Shown piece after piece: positions 34,015 to 46,060 of a stretch of 64,000 bases of DNA. The stretch comes from Aptenodytes patagonicus (taxonomy: Eukaryota; Chordata; Aves; Sphenisciformes; Spheniscidae). Where the stretch lies: the NCBI RefSeq assembly GCF_965638725.1, contig NC_134982.1, forward strand, positions 57,597,816 through 57,661,815, written 5' to 3'. The position numbers were made by a program, and so were the translations under genes. Numbering within the stretch: the first letter of the stretch is position 1; every line of letters begins with the position of its first letter. Under the pieces are notes generated by a model. That model was not told the origin of the DNA and did not search any database. It worked only from the letters and a program-made list of their open reading frames with translations.

Positions 34015-35537
34015 TAAGTGTTTGAAGATCTGTTTTGCTGGGGATTTTCTTCTTCTTCTTCCATTACTCCTGCTACCTTCAGTGCTTTTACCCTTCAGTA
34101 TCTTGTTTTGCATTACAAAAATACTGCAAGTAAAAGGAAAACTAGAGCTATGGTGGTACCTGGTGATCATTTATCCGTGTCTCAGTGTAGTAAGCAAGAT
34201 GTAATCCTCTATCACTATGCAGAAATTCTGTGAGCAGCAAGTTGTCTTTCTGGAAAATACAGAAACCTGTCCACTTGCATGAAAGCTAAGTATGCCACTA
34301 GTAGTAACTTCAAGCTGTATGTCTCAGTTTCATTAAGAACCATGTAGGAGGCTTTCATCATACTGCATATGAGGTCAAGTAATTTTTTTTCAGCAGGAAA
34401 AATGCCACAAGGTTATCGTATTGCAGAGTGGTGAGCAGTGGGCTTTTAAAGAACATCACAAGCCACTGTACACTTAAATGCTGAGAAAAGCTCCTTATAT
34501 CCTCAAACATTTTCTAGGAAAGAAAGCCATGAGGCTAATCTTCCCGCCCCCTGTGCCCAATGCGAGGCGCTCGGAGGGCTGCAGGGTGCTCCAGCAGGGC
34601 TTCTCACACAAGGAATGTGGGGTGCCTGCCCAGTGCACCCAGCAGTGCTGGCGGGACCCGGGGCTGCGGGCGGCTGTGCCCCGTCTGCCCACATCCACCT
34701 GGGAGCGCAGCTCACCCCACACAGCATCGGGGCAGGTGTGCTGCCGTGTATTTCCGAGGGGGACCATGCACACATGCAGAGGGGTGTCTGTGGACACGCA
34801 GGGTGGGGTGCCGGTGGAGGAGGCTGTTTCTCAAGGGTGGCCCATTTCCATAGGAGCAGGAAGGTCTCCAAGGCTCCCTTCTGCAACGGTGGTGCTGGGA
34901 CAGCCCAGGAGCCCCGCTGCAGCGGGGACCTCACGTGTGTGCGCTGCAGGAAGCTGTGCCCCACCGGTGGGGACAGGGCAAACCTCCCCCTATCTCTCCC
35001 ACCAGCTCTCTCCCCCTATCCTCCTGCCACTCCCCAGTCTGCTCGTGGCACCTCGAGCGCCCCAGGCAGAGCACACAGGTCTGCCGCCCATGGCCGTTTT
35101 GTTGGACCATTTCTGTAAGTCAGTGGTCGCGTGTCCTAGCCACTCTGCAGCTGACTGCCTCTCATGTTGCCATGGGAAGCCACATGCAGCAATCAGAGGG
35201 CAATAAGAGAAACAGCAAGCCAAGACCTTTCATTTTCATTTTATTTTCCCCTTGCACTATATCTGTTTCTAACAGGATACAGTCTGTAGGTAAAATTGCA
35301 GCTTAATCTCAGGGGCTGCAGAGTTCTTGCCTGTCTTCTGCACAGAAGTTGCATCCCTGCTGGACAGCCGTCAGTAACTTCTCCTTTGAGGGGAAAGACC
35401 TGTGACAGGAGGCAGAAGTGATCCTTGCAGGTCCATAGGCAAGCAGCATGTCTGCACTAGTGGAGCTGAGAGGAGGTGCAGGGTGGGGCGAAAGGACTGG
35501 CGAGACAACATACAGATGCAGTCTGAGATTATCCAAC

Positions 35538-35672
35538 AGTAAAGTGCAGGGTAGCACTTGTCATTCATCCATGGTACCCTGGGACAGGCCCCGACCCCTC
35601 GCCTCCCAGGCTGGCTCATCCAGTGAAAGCATTAATGGCACAATGCAATGCCCCAGAGAGGGACAGCTGGTG
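35538..35672 (-). repeat. Dispersed repeat copy B, downstream of PDE6B
   Basis: Inverted partner of the segment in PDE6B intron 20, about 4 kb away. The core CCTCCCAGGCTGGCTCATCC and the flanking GGGGCATTGC-type stretch are shared in reverse complement. It is probably an old interspersed repeat rather than a functional element. Confidence 0.7.
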
Positions 35673-37637
35673 GGAGGAAACCCTTCCCTCCCCACACCTG
35701 GGGAGACGCTGTGATCAGATGCTCCATCTGCTGCTCCTGCTGTCTTCTCGTCTGATGCACAGGTCATGTCCAGCCACAGCATGTACAGCATATCAGCAAT
35801 CTCTTACTAACAGATGTTTCTACATCTCTTTGTACCATCGCAACCACACCACTTGCAGTTTGATTCCCACTGGAGGTATTAGCCAGTTAGATGCAGGTGA
35901 AACCTGGCATGGCTCCCACCCGCAGTGCTCCCCCTTGGCAGCTGGGGGCTGGCTGCCCGTACTTATTGGGCATGGAGAAGGGAAGGGCCAAGAAACAGAT
36001 TTTTCCAGCATTTTCCCAGGCCTGAGAGAAAAGTGATGTAATTGCAACACAATTTCAGGAGAGGTCTACTGACCAATCAACTGCCTGATGAGTGCTGTAG
36101 AGTAATTTAGCTCTGCTTCTGGCATATACTCCAGGGAAGAGTTTTCACCTCTGGCTTGATGCAGCTCTCAAGTCCAGTGGGAGATGAGAGGGGGCCTGTT
36201 TTGTAAGTGCCTCACTGGATGAGGTAATGCATACAGACCTCCATTCTTGGTTTTGAAGGCAGGGGGCGGGGGAATTAGAGAAATTAATATCCGTGTGAGA
36301 CTGGCAGGGGAGGTTTCTCAGAGAGGAACTCAGGGGTGGAGAGTAAATTTTCCCTCCATGCAGGAGGGGCTTGCCTGAGCTGCCAAGGGATTTTTAATGC
36401 TGTGGCTTGGCCATCATCTGCTGTCCCAGATGGAAGGAGTAGGACAAGCTGACTCAAGACAGGACCTCTTTGCTCTGCTACCAGAAAAGAGCATGTGAGT
36501 GCTCTTCAGATGTTGCCTCTGCTGGAGCCTAGCCTGCTGCTGCTACTGCTGGTGGATTGTGAGTGGAGGTGCCTGACCTGGCACTGCCAGAGATATGGGA
36601 GCACATACGAGGTCTCTGCTGCTGGCAGAGCTGTGAGGGTGGCAGTTCCTGCAGAGAGGGAGGGAAAAACTGCTAGGGAGACCGGAGACCGTGGTCCTGT
36701 CTTCAGCCACCTCTCGCGGATCTGGGGGAAGTACTCACTGTCTTTTACCAGCTGGCCACGGTCTGACTCCAGCTAAAGCTGGGAAGTGCTGCTCCCCTCC
36801 CAGGGAGGCAGGACAGGAAGAACTCAACATCCACTCAGCTCTTCGAAGGAAGAGATGGTACTGAATGCCACAGGTGGGGTACGGATCCCAGCTCCACCCC
36901 CCAGGCAGATGTGTTGCATGTCCTGGCATTGAGCATAGTGGCTTTGTCCTTCCAGCAACTCCAGATACTGTGTAAGAAAACCTCTGTGAGAGCCCAGAGA
37001 GTACTGGATCCAAGCAAGATTTTATTGCTCTCTGGGCTGAATGTGGCTGCATCATCTATCACAAATGCTTACAAGAGAAAAGTCTTTTTTCTCTGTACCT
37101 CTTCCTCTACTCCTTCCACAAAACCTTAAGGTGGGTTATGGGGAAGATTAGGAAAAACATTCAGTAGAGAGAAACTCCTTCGCAAGCAGCAGCAGAGCAC
37201 TGAGGAGTCAGACAAACCTAGTTCCAGCAGAAGAAAAGGTGGCTGCAGTGTTTTCCAGACTACAAAGCAAACATGGGAGATCTTCTCTCTCACACCCTGT
37301 GAAAGGAAAGGCATTTTCTTATTGCTTCCTTCCTCATCTTTCCGTTCTCAGACAACTGGTCTCAGGTTGACTTTCTGCTTCGGTTTTTACCTCTTTCCAA
37401 GAAAAAGTTGCCTTTTGACAGAGCTATCTGCCTCCTCTCCTCCCTGCTTTCTTCATCCCTTGGCACCTTACACTTGTGTAATGCCACCTGGGGTCGGATG
37501 CTGTGTCTTTCCTTTCTCCTCTGTACCTTTCAACAAGTTGTGGTTGCTGTTACTTGCTGCTGGGGGTTGCAATAGCCTCAGGCTCAAATGACACAGCTCT
37601 TTCTCCAGTTATCTCAAAATCCATTGCCAAACACAAC

Positions 37638-38228
37638 TGTGCTGGTTTTGGCTGGGATAGAGTTAATTTTCTTCATAATAGCTAGTATGGGGCTATGTTT
37701 TGGATTTCTGCTGGAAACAGTGTTGGTAACACAGGGATGTTTTAGTTACTGCTGAGCAGTGCTTACACAGAGTCAAGGCCTTTTCTGCTTCTCACACCAC
37801 CCCACCAGCAAGTAGGCTGGAGGTGCACAAGAAGTTGGGAGGGGACACAGCTGGGGCAGCTGACCCCAACTGACCAAAGGGATATTCCACACCATATGAT
37901 GTCATGCTCAGCATATAAAGCTGGGGGAAGAAGGAAGGGGGGGACGTTCGGAGTGATGGCGTTTGTCTTCCCAAGTAACAGTTACGCGTGATGGAGCCCT
38001 GCTTTCCTGGAGATGGCTGAACACCTGCCTGCCGATGGGAAGGAGTGAATGAATTCCTTGTTTTGCTTTGCTTGTGTGTGCAGCTTTTGCTTTACCTATG
38101 AAACTGTCTTTATCTCAACCCATGAGTTTTCTCATTTTTACCCTTCTGATTCTCTCCCCCATCCCACTGGGGGGGAGTGAGCGAGCGGCTGTGTGGTGCT
38201 TAGTTGCTGGCTGGGGTTAAACCACAAC
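37638..38228 (+). mobile_element. Solo LTR of an avian ERVL-like endogenous retrovirus
   Basis: The block opens with TGTGCTGGTTTTGGCTGGGA and closes with GGCTGGGGTTAAACC followed by ACAAC. It has a TATA box (TATAAA, 37914-37919) and a GACGTTCGGAGTGATGGCG stretch about 30 bp downstream, the expected initiation zone. No gag, pol or env frame flanks it, so it is a solo LTR left by recombination. ACAAC occurs just before the start (37633-37637) and again at 38224-38228, a possible 5-bp target duplication. If so, the LTR ends at 38223 and has lost its terminal CA. The family call rests on memory of a widespread bird LTR; length about 590 bp. Confidence 0.85.
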
Positions 38229-41200
38229 TTTCATCAAGTTTGCAGACAAATATTTGGCTTGGTGTGCAGTCACGTGGCCAAGAATTGGCCTCACTTATTT
38301 CTCAGTGACAGCAGATACTTATCAAAGGCTTATTTAACACAACCACCCTGTTTTTTCTCTTATGTCGAGCAGTCTGGGAAAGAATTTATGCCCATCCTTT
38401 CTGCAGCAGTCTTTAGATGTGTCTGCAGTCCATTCTCACATTCCCCCCTTCCTCTAGAGGCAATTCCATCAGCTTTCTCAGGATTGGAGGGGCTGAAGAC
38501 TGGGATTGAATTCCCTCAACTGCAAGCAGCCTGATCATGCACAACCCAGGAAACCACCGTTCAGCAACAGTACCCAACCACGTAAGTGGTCTTAGTCTGC
38601 CGCAGGTGCAAAGCCAAACTCTTTCCTTCTGCACCTTTGGATGACTGCTTCCAAAACTGCTTGTGCATGGAGTCAGATGGATTACCTTTACTCTCCATGG
38701 GCTTGCCTCTCTCTTCCATGTGTTTTATCAATGAAAAAATGAAGCCTTGGATCCAAACACCTGTATGAATCCTATTCATAGGACATGTATATGAAAAGGA
38801 GTAACCAAGAAACCACAGAATCAAAGAAAAAAATTATCTCTGGACTCTTGTTAAAGTCTGACCACCCACATTGTCAGAATTTTCTCCATACTTGCTGCAA
38901 CCCGTGTCTGCTGCGTCCAGTCCTTTTGCTGTGCACCTCTGGGTATGAGGCTGTCTTTCCCAGAATCTCCCTCAGTTGAAGACAACAATTAGTTCACCCC
39001 TTGGGCTTTTCTTAAAAAAAAAAAAAATTTACTCATCCATTTCAGTCCTTTTGCATGTTAACTTTCCTAGGTGATGCTGTAAGATGTAGTAGTGTTCACA
39101 GGTACCTTAAGTCTTGCTGCAAATAGCGGTAAACTTACTATAGCTGTTTAGCATTGGCCTTTTTTTGGCTCAAACCTGATAAGCATCTATTGCCTGGCCA
39201 GAATGGGGTGGCAGAGGAGTAATCTGGTCACTGTGGGATGGCTGTAATGAGGCTTGTGGCACCTTTCCCACCCACATGGGAATTCATCCCAATATAAGAG
39301 GTATTACAAGGACAGCTTTCTTGCCTGGCCCTGCAGCCAGGTTTTGAGGACTGTATGGAAAGGGTGGCACTCTTGCATCATCCTGTGTGGGGGATTCTCA
39401 TACCCTAATCCCTACAAGATCTGACAGACATCCTTGGATGCAAAGGAAGAATCCCATCACTTTCACATTTAGAACCCAGCCCAGCATTTATCAGCTAGGT
39501 TACAACACAGACATGGGCCCCAAATGCAGGACAACTTCCAGGGGAAGGAGGATAACGAAGGCACGATGCAGAAGGCAACAGGAGAGAGCAGACCGAGTCA
39601 TTTGTGGTCTTAGAGAGTTAGGCAAGACAACAAAACTCCAGGTGGCTAGCGATGCAGAAACCCCTGTGTATGGCCACTGCATTAAGCATCCTCTATTTAG
39701 AGAGACCTCCTACCCCACTGCATGGGCTGGGATCCTGCTCTGTGAAATGCACTGCATTTACTCACCAGGAAGGACAGGCTCAGCTCTGCTGGGAGCAGCC
39801 ACACTGCCCTCAGCGAGGACTAAATCAGTGCTGGCATAAACAAACACCACGGTGGAAGTAAAAGGAAGGGAGGGATGAAACTCCCCCCTCTCTGGCACGC
39901 TCCACTTTAACAAGGTGGGACAGTAGGAGCAGGTGAAAGTGAACACATTTAGCTCTCCAGAAAGCAGCAGGCCACAGCTCTTCTAGCAAGTGGGTTCAGC
40001 TCCAGCAACCCAAAGATAAAAGCAGTACCTACCTCTACGGCCAGCCCTTAACAGAGCAGCAGTAAAGATATTGCAGCTTGAAGTAAATAAGCATCCTGTT
40101 ATAATCACATTTTGCTCAAGCACTGAGTCACAGCTGAATCTCAAGTGTTGAGTTTCAGTGTTTTTTCAGTAGCACTTACTTCACATAACCACCATTTGAC
40201 AGCTTACAGACTAGCACCACAGACATGGACTGCTCACCAGTGCTTTAAAGAAAAAAAAAAAGTTGTTTTCTGGAAATTCAGATCTAATTTACAGCTCCTG
40301 AAAATAAGAGGCTTTTGGAAGAATATTGGCTTTTAAGTATGCGACACATCCTGTTATCCTGAGAGGTCAGGATATGATGTATTATTTTTATTTTACAGAA
40401 ATAGATTTTTAAACTAATTGGTAGTCTAGATCTTTACTTTCATTGGCATCACCTAATCATTTCAATACCATGAGGTACACACTCAAGCCAAGAAATAACT
40501 AAAACCCCAGTCATGACAACATGTAGCTGATTTTCCTGTTCCCCTTTTCTCCTTGAAAATATCCCATCTTAATCCCTTTCCCCTGCAGTTATTAGGTATG
40601 TTACACTTTCAATTCAAATCCAATTTTATGTTTCATTTCCCTATACTCCATAGGACTGCTTTCTTTTATTAGTTGAGAACATGCCCTGGTAGTTACGGAT
40701 TTATTTCTTCCAAAGCATAATCTAGAAGAGACTGTGTATTTATTAAGAGCAATTAGTTTAATAAAACATATGACAATGTTTCCTGAAAGACTGCTATCAC
40801 TTAGAAAGATTTAGATCTGAAATCACTGCTTCAGCTGTCTAATCTGCAATGTCAGAAAAAGGAAGCTAGCTATTGTCCAAATAAGAAGCCAGACCCACTG
40901 AATCTTTGAGTGTTACTAGTATTATTTACAGTGAGAAAAACAAGAACAGAAAACGAGCCACTCAACACCACAGTCTACAGGCATAGGCTTTTTACCTTCT
41001 TCTGGGACATCTGAGGTCTGTACAGCTGAGGAAATGCCTTAGCAGCTTACATGCTAAAAGCAGACTTAACTTCACTTAAAAGCCAGTAATTTTTTAAACA
41101 TCAGTCACCTGCATGGCCAGCCACTTCTTGTAAAAGAGACAGACTACAGTTTGACTGTAACTTGTTCTTAGTTTTGGGGAACAACATTTGACCATTTGTT

Positions 41201-41620
41201 AAATCTGAAAAGGTATGTGTTTAGAAACATCTGACTAGCAAGTCAGCACTAATTCCTCAGATCTCAGCATGGTTTGACAAGTCACCAAATTTGACTGCAC
41301 TGTCAAATGCAAGAATTGTGCAATAATCCACTGTGGTAACAAAGCTGAAAAAAGATGACAGCAACTCCTGGGCACAGCCATTTAATAAATAGGTTCAGGC
41401 AGCCAGTGCCATGCCAGCCTCCCCCACCTGCCCATATATATTCAATTGTATGTATTTTCTGATCACAAACATTACCTATGAGTAATAGGTGTAGTGACTG
41501 GCTGTTGCTGGAGGAATACAACGGGGTGTTTCAGCTGCAGCAATGGCCAGCTTGTGACAAACGCTTCCTGTCACATTCTGTAAGTACTTCTGCTGCTCTT
41601 CTGTGCAATTCACTCAAAAA
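38229..41620. other. Intergenic region between the LTR and ATP5ME
   Basis: AT-rich sequence without a supported gene. The longest frame is about 150 codons (+ strand, 39387-39839) and has no recognisable motif or splice-linked continuation. PDE6B and ATP5ME converge on this interval. Confidence 0.6.
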
Positions 41621-41646
41621 AATACCAACTGAAGTGTTGCAAATAC

Positions 41647-41652
41647 TTTATT
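41647..41652 (-). terminator. ATP5ME: ATP5ME polyadenylation signal
   Basis: TTTATT on the + strand is AATAAA on the gene strand, about 95 bp after the stop codon. It implies a very short 3' UTR, as is usual for this small housekeeping mRNA. Confidence 0.75.
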
Positions 41653-41743
41653 GATAGTATAGCATGCAGAGTCCACCAACTACCAAACAGTTCAGAGCCT
41701 AGCCATGTATTTCCATATGTGAAATTAAGATCCAATCTTTTGT

Positions 41744-44049
41744 TCATTTCAATATGGACTCTTCACTTGCTACAAGGGAAGAAAAAACAAACATAGTTAG
41801 GACTACTAGTCACTCCCATGCAGTACTAAAATATGCAAAGCACTAATGGGATCAAAGGCTACCTTTAAGTATGCCATTTCTTTCTAGCCAGCTTTTACGA
41901 TTCCCGCTTCTTATTCAACAGAACTGTATTCATTGCTTTGGGGTAAAGGCACTTTTTTGGCTTACTCATTAGTAAATGACAGTTTTCTGAACTGACAATT
42001 CAAATAAGCCCAGAAAAAGCTACCATTACAGATACGTCCAGTTATCCATCTTTAAAGAACAATCTGCAACAACTGCATTGCACTGAATGGCGTTTTTAAC
42101 AACTTCTTTTCTAACTGGAAAACCACACCAAAACCACTGTTGGGAAAGCAGGCCAGTCACCTGCATGCCACTTTTAAATAGATTAAACATTCTAAAGAAA
42201 TAATCACAGAATTCCATTCTTAAGTGGAGCAGCAACACCACAGTACAGTCTCTATCTCCAAAAACACAAGAAGTTTCAGCTAAACTAGAAAACATCTAAA
42301 AGATCCATTTATTTAGTCCATGACTAATGGAGACTAAGATGGTAAACAGATGGTAAACAGCTGTGCAAAACAGCTTTATCTCTAGTAAGCGATACAATTC
42401 ACCAACGTGCATATTTGTTTTTATATATGTGTAGTTCATTTAATTTTTACAGGGTTTTGTTCAACATCAGTCTTGTTTAGGACAATGCAAATGTACTATT
42501 TCCCAGGGAAATAGTTACTAAGTGTGTAGCTGCACCAAGAACAGCTTGAGTTATTAATCCATTTTCTTAAAGTTCTTTTTAAGTCCACCTAAAAAAACCT
42601 AGGTGAATTCAAGCTAGAGAGCACACTCTTCTGTAAGGTGGGGGGACGAATCCTCCGTTAGAAATGCACAGGGGACCCAAGAAATAATCCTAAGGACAAG
42701 GGAAAGCATGCTGCAGCAGGAATACTGCAGGGTGGAAGGGAATGAGAAAAAAGCAGGAGTCCTAATCCAAATTGATCACCTTCAGCATAATTCTCTTCAT
42801 GCGAGAGGTACAACAAATGAAGTTGACCACTAACACAACACCAATGATACCACTTAAAAGTTTGAGTTGCAATTACAAGCAGTTGCCTACAACTTATGGC
42901 TGAGATCATCAGTCACATTTGTGAGATTTCTGTATTGCACAGAGAAAAGAGATGATACGTTTGCTGTGTCCAGCTGAATAAGGTAAATCTGAGTACAGTT
43001 AATACACGGTTCCAGTTATTCCTCACAGAATAGTCAGCAGTGTTTAGCAGTTTGTTTTCTCAGTGGAAATTCAGATAGCCATTTAACAAGACCGTTTGGC
43101 TGCAAAAGTGTTTTTAACTCTTCCTGTACCGATGCCTACATTTTGAAGAGCTTGTAAAACAGCAGCACTATCTACCCATCACATAACCCTAACCACTGCT
43201 CCATGAGTCCACATGGGTCTGCAGCCCACTGGCTACAAGCCTAAAGCTCTCCAAAAAACACTGCAGTAAAACTGCAGTCCACCTGCAAGCCAGTGTGTGC
43301 GCTTTGGCATGGGATGCATAAATTAAATCGAGGGACTACCTTCTGCAAGCTCTTTTGCAATCCGCTCAAGTTCTTCACGTTTCTTTTTCTCTTCAGCCTC
43401 TATTCTTCTCTCTTCTTCAGCAATAGGCTTCAGGTAGTCTGTTATTAACACATTTGCTTTAAAACACAATTTCTAGAACCCAGCACAAAGCTCTGCACCT
43501 GCTAGCTCACTCAAAAAGGAAGAAAAAACAGTTTCGCGGGCACAAAGGCACATTTCATACGAACCTGTGACTTCAAACCAGCAAGGTCCCGTCCCTTGAG
43601 GGCCACCTCGGCAAGGCCTAGGCAGCTCCCGCTGCGGCGGGGAGGGGGGAAATGGCGGCCGGGCCCGCGGCTGCGCGGCCCGCACCCGCCGCCTCAAGGT
43701 GCCCTTGCGGGCCGCGCGGGGAAGGGGGAGAGGCCGCCCGGGGCGCCGCACTCACCGTATCGCTTCTTGCCGTAGATCATCCCCACCAGTAGGGCCGAGT
43801 ACCGGGTGAACTGCGGGAGGCAGAGACAAGGACGCGCCCTTCGCTCAGCTCACACGCACCGCACCGCACCGCACCGCCAGGCCAGGCCAGGCCAGGCCCG
43901 GCCCGGCGCCTCCCGTCCGCCCCGGCCCAGCCCGTCGAGGCCACCGGCCGCCCCCCCGCCCCGGAGGGTAGCGGGACACCCGCGGCGCCGGGGGAGCCGC
44001 CCGCCGCCCTCACCTTGATAAGCGGCGAGACCTGCACCGGCGGGATCAT
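41744..44049 (-). CDS. ATP5ME: ATP synthase membrane subunit e, mitochondrial (4 exons)
   Basis: Subunit e of the Fo sector of the inner-membrane ATP synthase, needed for dimer formation and cristae curvature rather than catalysis. Exons on the - strand in order: 44049-44014, 43810-43756, 43438-43340, 41769-41744; lengths 36, 55, 99 and 26 nt, total 216, i.e. 71 residues plus TGA. It starts MIPPVQVSPLIK and ends SEESILK. Exon 2 holds the single membrane helix with a GxxxG motif (G22-G26, GMIYG) known for subunit e dimerisation. Exon 3 encodes a charged coiled coil rich in Glu, Lys and Arg. All introns are GT-AG and the phases agree. The human protein is 69 residues; the small gain lies before the final SILK. 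The start codon is in a CpG island, matching constitutive expression. Confidence 0.96.
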
Positions 44050-44165
44050 GTTGGCAGCGCTAGCGGGGCGGCCGGAAGTGACGCCTGTAGAGCGGCGGCG
44101 GGGCGGAAGGAGGGAAGCGCCCCCCCCCACCGGTGGGCGGGGCTACTCGAAACAGGGCGGCGGCC
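43600..44165. promoter_or_regulatory. ATP5ME: CpG island promoter of ATP5ME
   Basis: Dense CG dinucleotides surround exons 1 and 2 and extend about 110 bp upstream of the start codon. No TATA box is visible, consistent with a housekeeping promoter. The island is interrupted upstream by the 3' end of a CR1 at about 44199, and GC-rich sequence resumes at about 45640. Confidence 0.8.
43856..43907. repeat. GC-rich pentanucleotide tandem repeats in ATP5ME intron 1
   Basis: Successive CGCAC units pass into GGCCA units (about four each) and then GGCCC. The array lies within the CpG island between exon 1 and exon 2, so length variation could affect promoter-proximal sequence. Confidence 0.85.
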
Positions 44166-44198
44166 GGGAGGAGGCGGTAAACGTTGTGTGAAAGATTT

Positions 44199-45640
44199 CA
44201 TAGACTAGAATCATAGACTCATAGAATCATTAAGGTTGGAGAAGACCTCGAAGATCATCGAGTCTAACCGTTGACCCAACACCACCAGGCCCACTAAACC
44301 ATGTCCCTAAGCGCCTCATCTACACGTCTTTTAAATACCTCCAGGGATGGGGACTCCACCACTTCCCTGGGCAGCCTGTTCCAATGTTTAACCACTCCTT
44401 CAGTAAAGACATTTTTCCTCACGTCCAATCTAAACCTCCCCTGGCGCAACTTGAGGCCATTTCCTCTCGTCCTATCGCTTGTTACTTGGGAGAAGAGACC
44501 GACACCCACCTCGCTACAACCTCCTTTCAGGGAGTTGCAGAGAGCGGTAACGTCTCCCCTCAGCCTCCTCCAGAGTAACAGTTCCAGTTCCCTCAGCCGC
44601 TCCTCATAAGACTTGTTCTCCAGACCCCTCACCAGCCTCGTTGCCCTTCTCTGGACATGCTCCAGCACCTCAATGTCCTTCTTGTAGTGAGGGGCCCAAA
44701 ACTGAACACAGTATTCGAGGTGCGGCCTCACCACTGCCGAGTACAGGGGGACGATCACTTCCCTACTCCTGCTGGCCACACTATTTCTGATACAGGCCAG
44801 GATGCCATTGGCCTTCTTGGCCGCCTGGGCACACTGCCGGCTCATGTTCAGCCGGCTGTCAACCAGCACCCCCAGGTCCTTTTCTGCCAGGCAGCTTTCC
44901 AGCCACTCTTCCCAAGCCTGTAGCGCTGCATGGGGTTGTTGTGACCCAAGTGCAGGAGCCGGCAACTGGCCTTGTTGAATCTCATACAGTTGGCCTCGGC
45001 CCATCCATCCAGCCTGTCCAGGTCCCTCTGCAGAGCCTTCCTACCCTCGAGCAGATCAACACTCCTGCCCAACTTGCTGTCGTCTGCAAACTTACTGAGG
45101 GTGCACTCAATCCCCTCACCCAGATCATTGATAAAGATATTAAACAAGACCGGCCCCAAAACTGAGCCCTGGGGAACACCGCTCGTGACCGGCCACCAAC
45201 TGGATGTAACTCCATTCACCACAACTCTCTGGGCCCGGCCATCCAGCCAGTTTTTGACCCAGCGCAGAGTCCACCTGTCTAAGCCGTGAGCCGCCAGCTT
45301 CTCGAGGAGAATGCTGTGGGAGACAGTGTCAAAGGCCTTGCTGAAGTCCAGGTAGACCACATCTACAGCCTTTCCCTCATCCACTAGGCGGGTCACCTGG
45401 TCATAGAAGGAGATCAGGTTGGTCAAGCAGGACCTGCCTCTCATGAACCCGTGCTGGCTAGGCCGGATCCCCTGGTTGTCCCGCTCATGCCTTGTAAGCG
45501 CCCTCAAGATGAGCCGCTCCATAATCTTCCCCGGCACCGAGGTCAGGCTGACAGGCCTGTAGTTCCCCGGATCCTCCTTCCGGCCCTTCTTGTGGATGGG
45601 CGTCACATTGGCAAGCCTATTTCGACCGTCCAGTGCCAGA
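44199..45640 (-). mobile_element. CR1 LINE, 5'-truncated, upstream of ATP5ME
   Basis: A second CR1 on the - strand with octamer-like CATAGACT/CATAGAAT repeats at 44199-44230 as its 3' terminus. The reverse-transcriptase region begins near [20 protein letters not shown] and includes [21 protein letters not shown] and FADD, the usual catalytic box. Two frames cover it: 46104-44848 and then 45004-44294. They are separated by a single small frameshift near 44920, so the RT is only lightly damaged. The 5' boundary near 45640 is set by where CR1-like protein wording ends; it could be tens of bases off. It sits on the same strand as ATP5ME. Confidence 0.93.
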
Positions 45641-46060
45641 TTTTCAGTGACACGGTCGCATGTCATCCAGGAGTGAGGAGCCATCACGTCACAAAATGGA
45701 CCATGCCCATTCCTCCATGGCAGAAAACGGAAGAGCCGTCCCCGCAGCCTGTCCCTCAGCCACCAGGAAGGAGCGGGCTTGGCTTTTCCTCTGAGAAATG
45801 ACCCGCAGCCGATGGGAGTGACATTGGGAGCCTTTAATGTCGCCATCCCGCTGTGCTGCAATGGGGATAGAGGGCTGCGAGGAGTGGGGAGACACATCAG
45901 CCCCTGACGCGGGGAATGGCAGGCTTCGGGCCCGGGTGGGCGCAGCACCACTTGTGCCGGGCAGACAGGCACACTGCCGTCGGCGGGCACTGACCCCAGA
46001 GAAGCTGCGCTAGCTGCGTTTGACATGTTTGATCCAGAGGGCAAAGGGCACATTAGGAAA
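45641..46060. promoter_or_regulatory. GC-rich, CpG-containing segment beyond the CR1
   Basis: GC-rich sequence with many CG dinucleotides directly beyond the CR1 5' end. It has no recognised exon. The likeliest reading is the distal half of the ATP5ME CpG island displaced by the LINE. A separate promoter or an unknown first exon is possible. Confidence 0.45.

Larger units (their letters stand above)
33160..37637. other. Intergenic region after PDE6B
   Basis: No gene is supported. It contains a TC-rich microsatellite at about 33980-34014 and a - strand stop-free frame at 33580-33888 (102 codons, discussed as a finding). It also has a GC-rich block at about 34540-35080, where three overlapping frames on both strands are open (242, 167 and 153 codons). 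That pattern suggests low stop density, not coding. Repeat copy B lies at 35538-35672. Confidence 0.6.

Noticed and set aside
34478-35206. 242-codon + strand open frame in a GC-rich block downstream of PDE6B
   Set aside because: Other frames on both strands over the same block are also open (167 and 153 codons), the protein wording is low in structure and rich in Pro, Ala, Gly and Ser, and no homology is recognised. Stop-poor GC-rich sequence explains it.
39387-39839. 150-codon + strand open frame between the LTR and ATP5ME
   Set aside because: No motif, no splice-linked neighbours, no promoter signal and no recognisable protein family.
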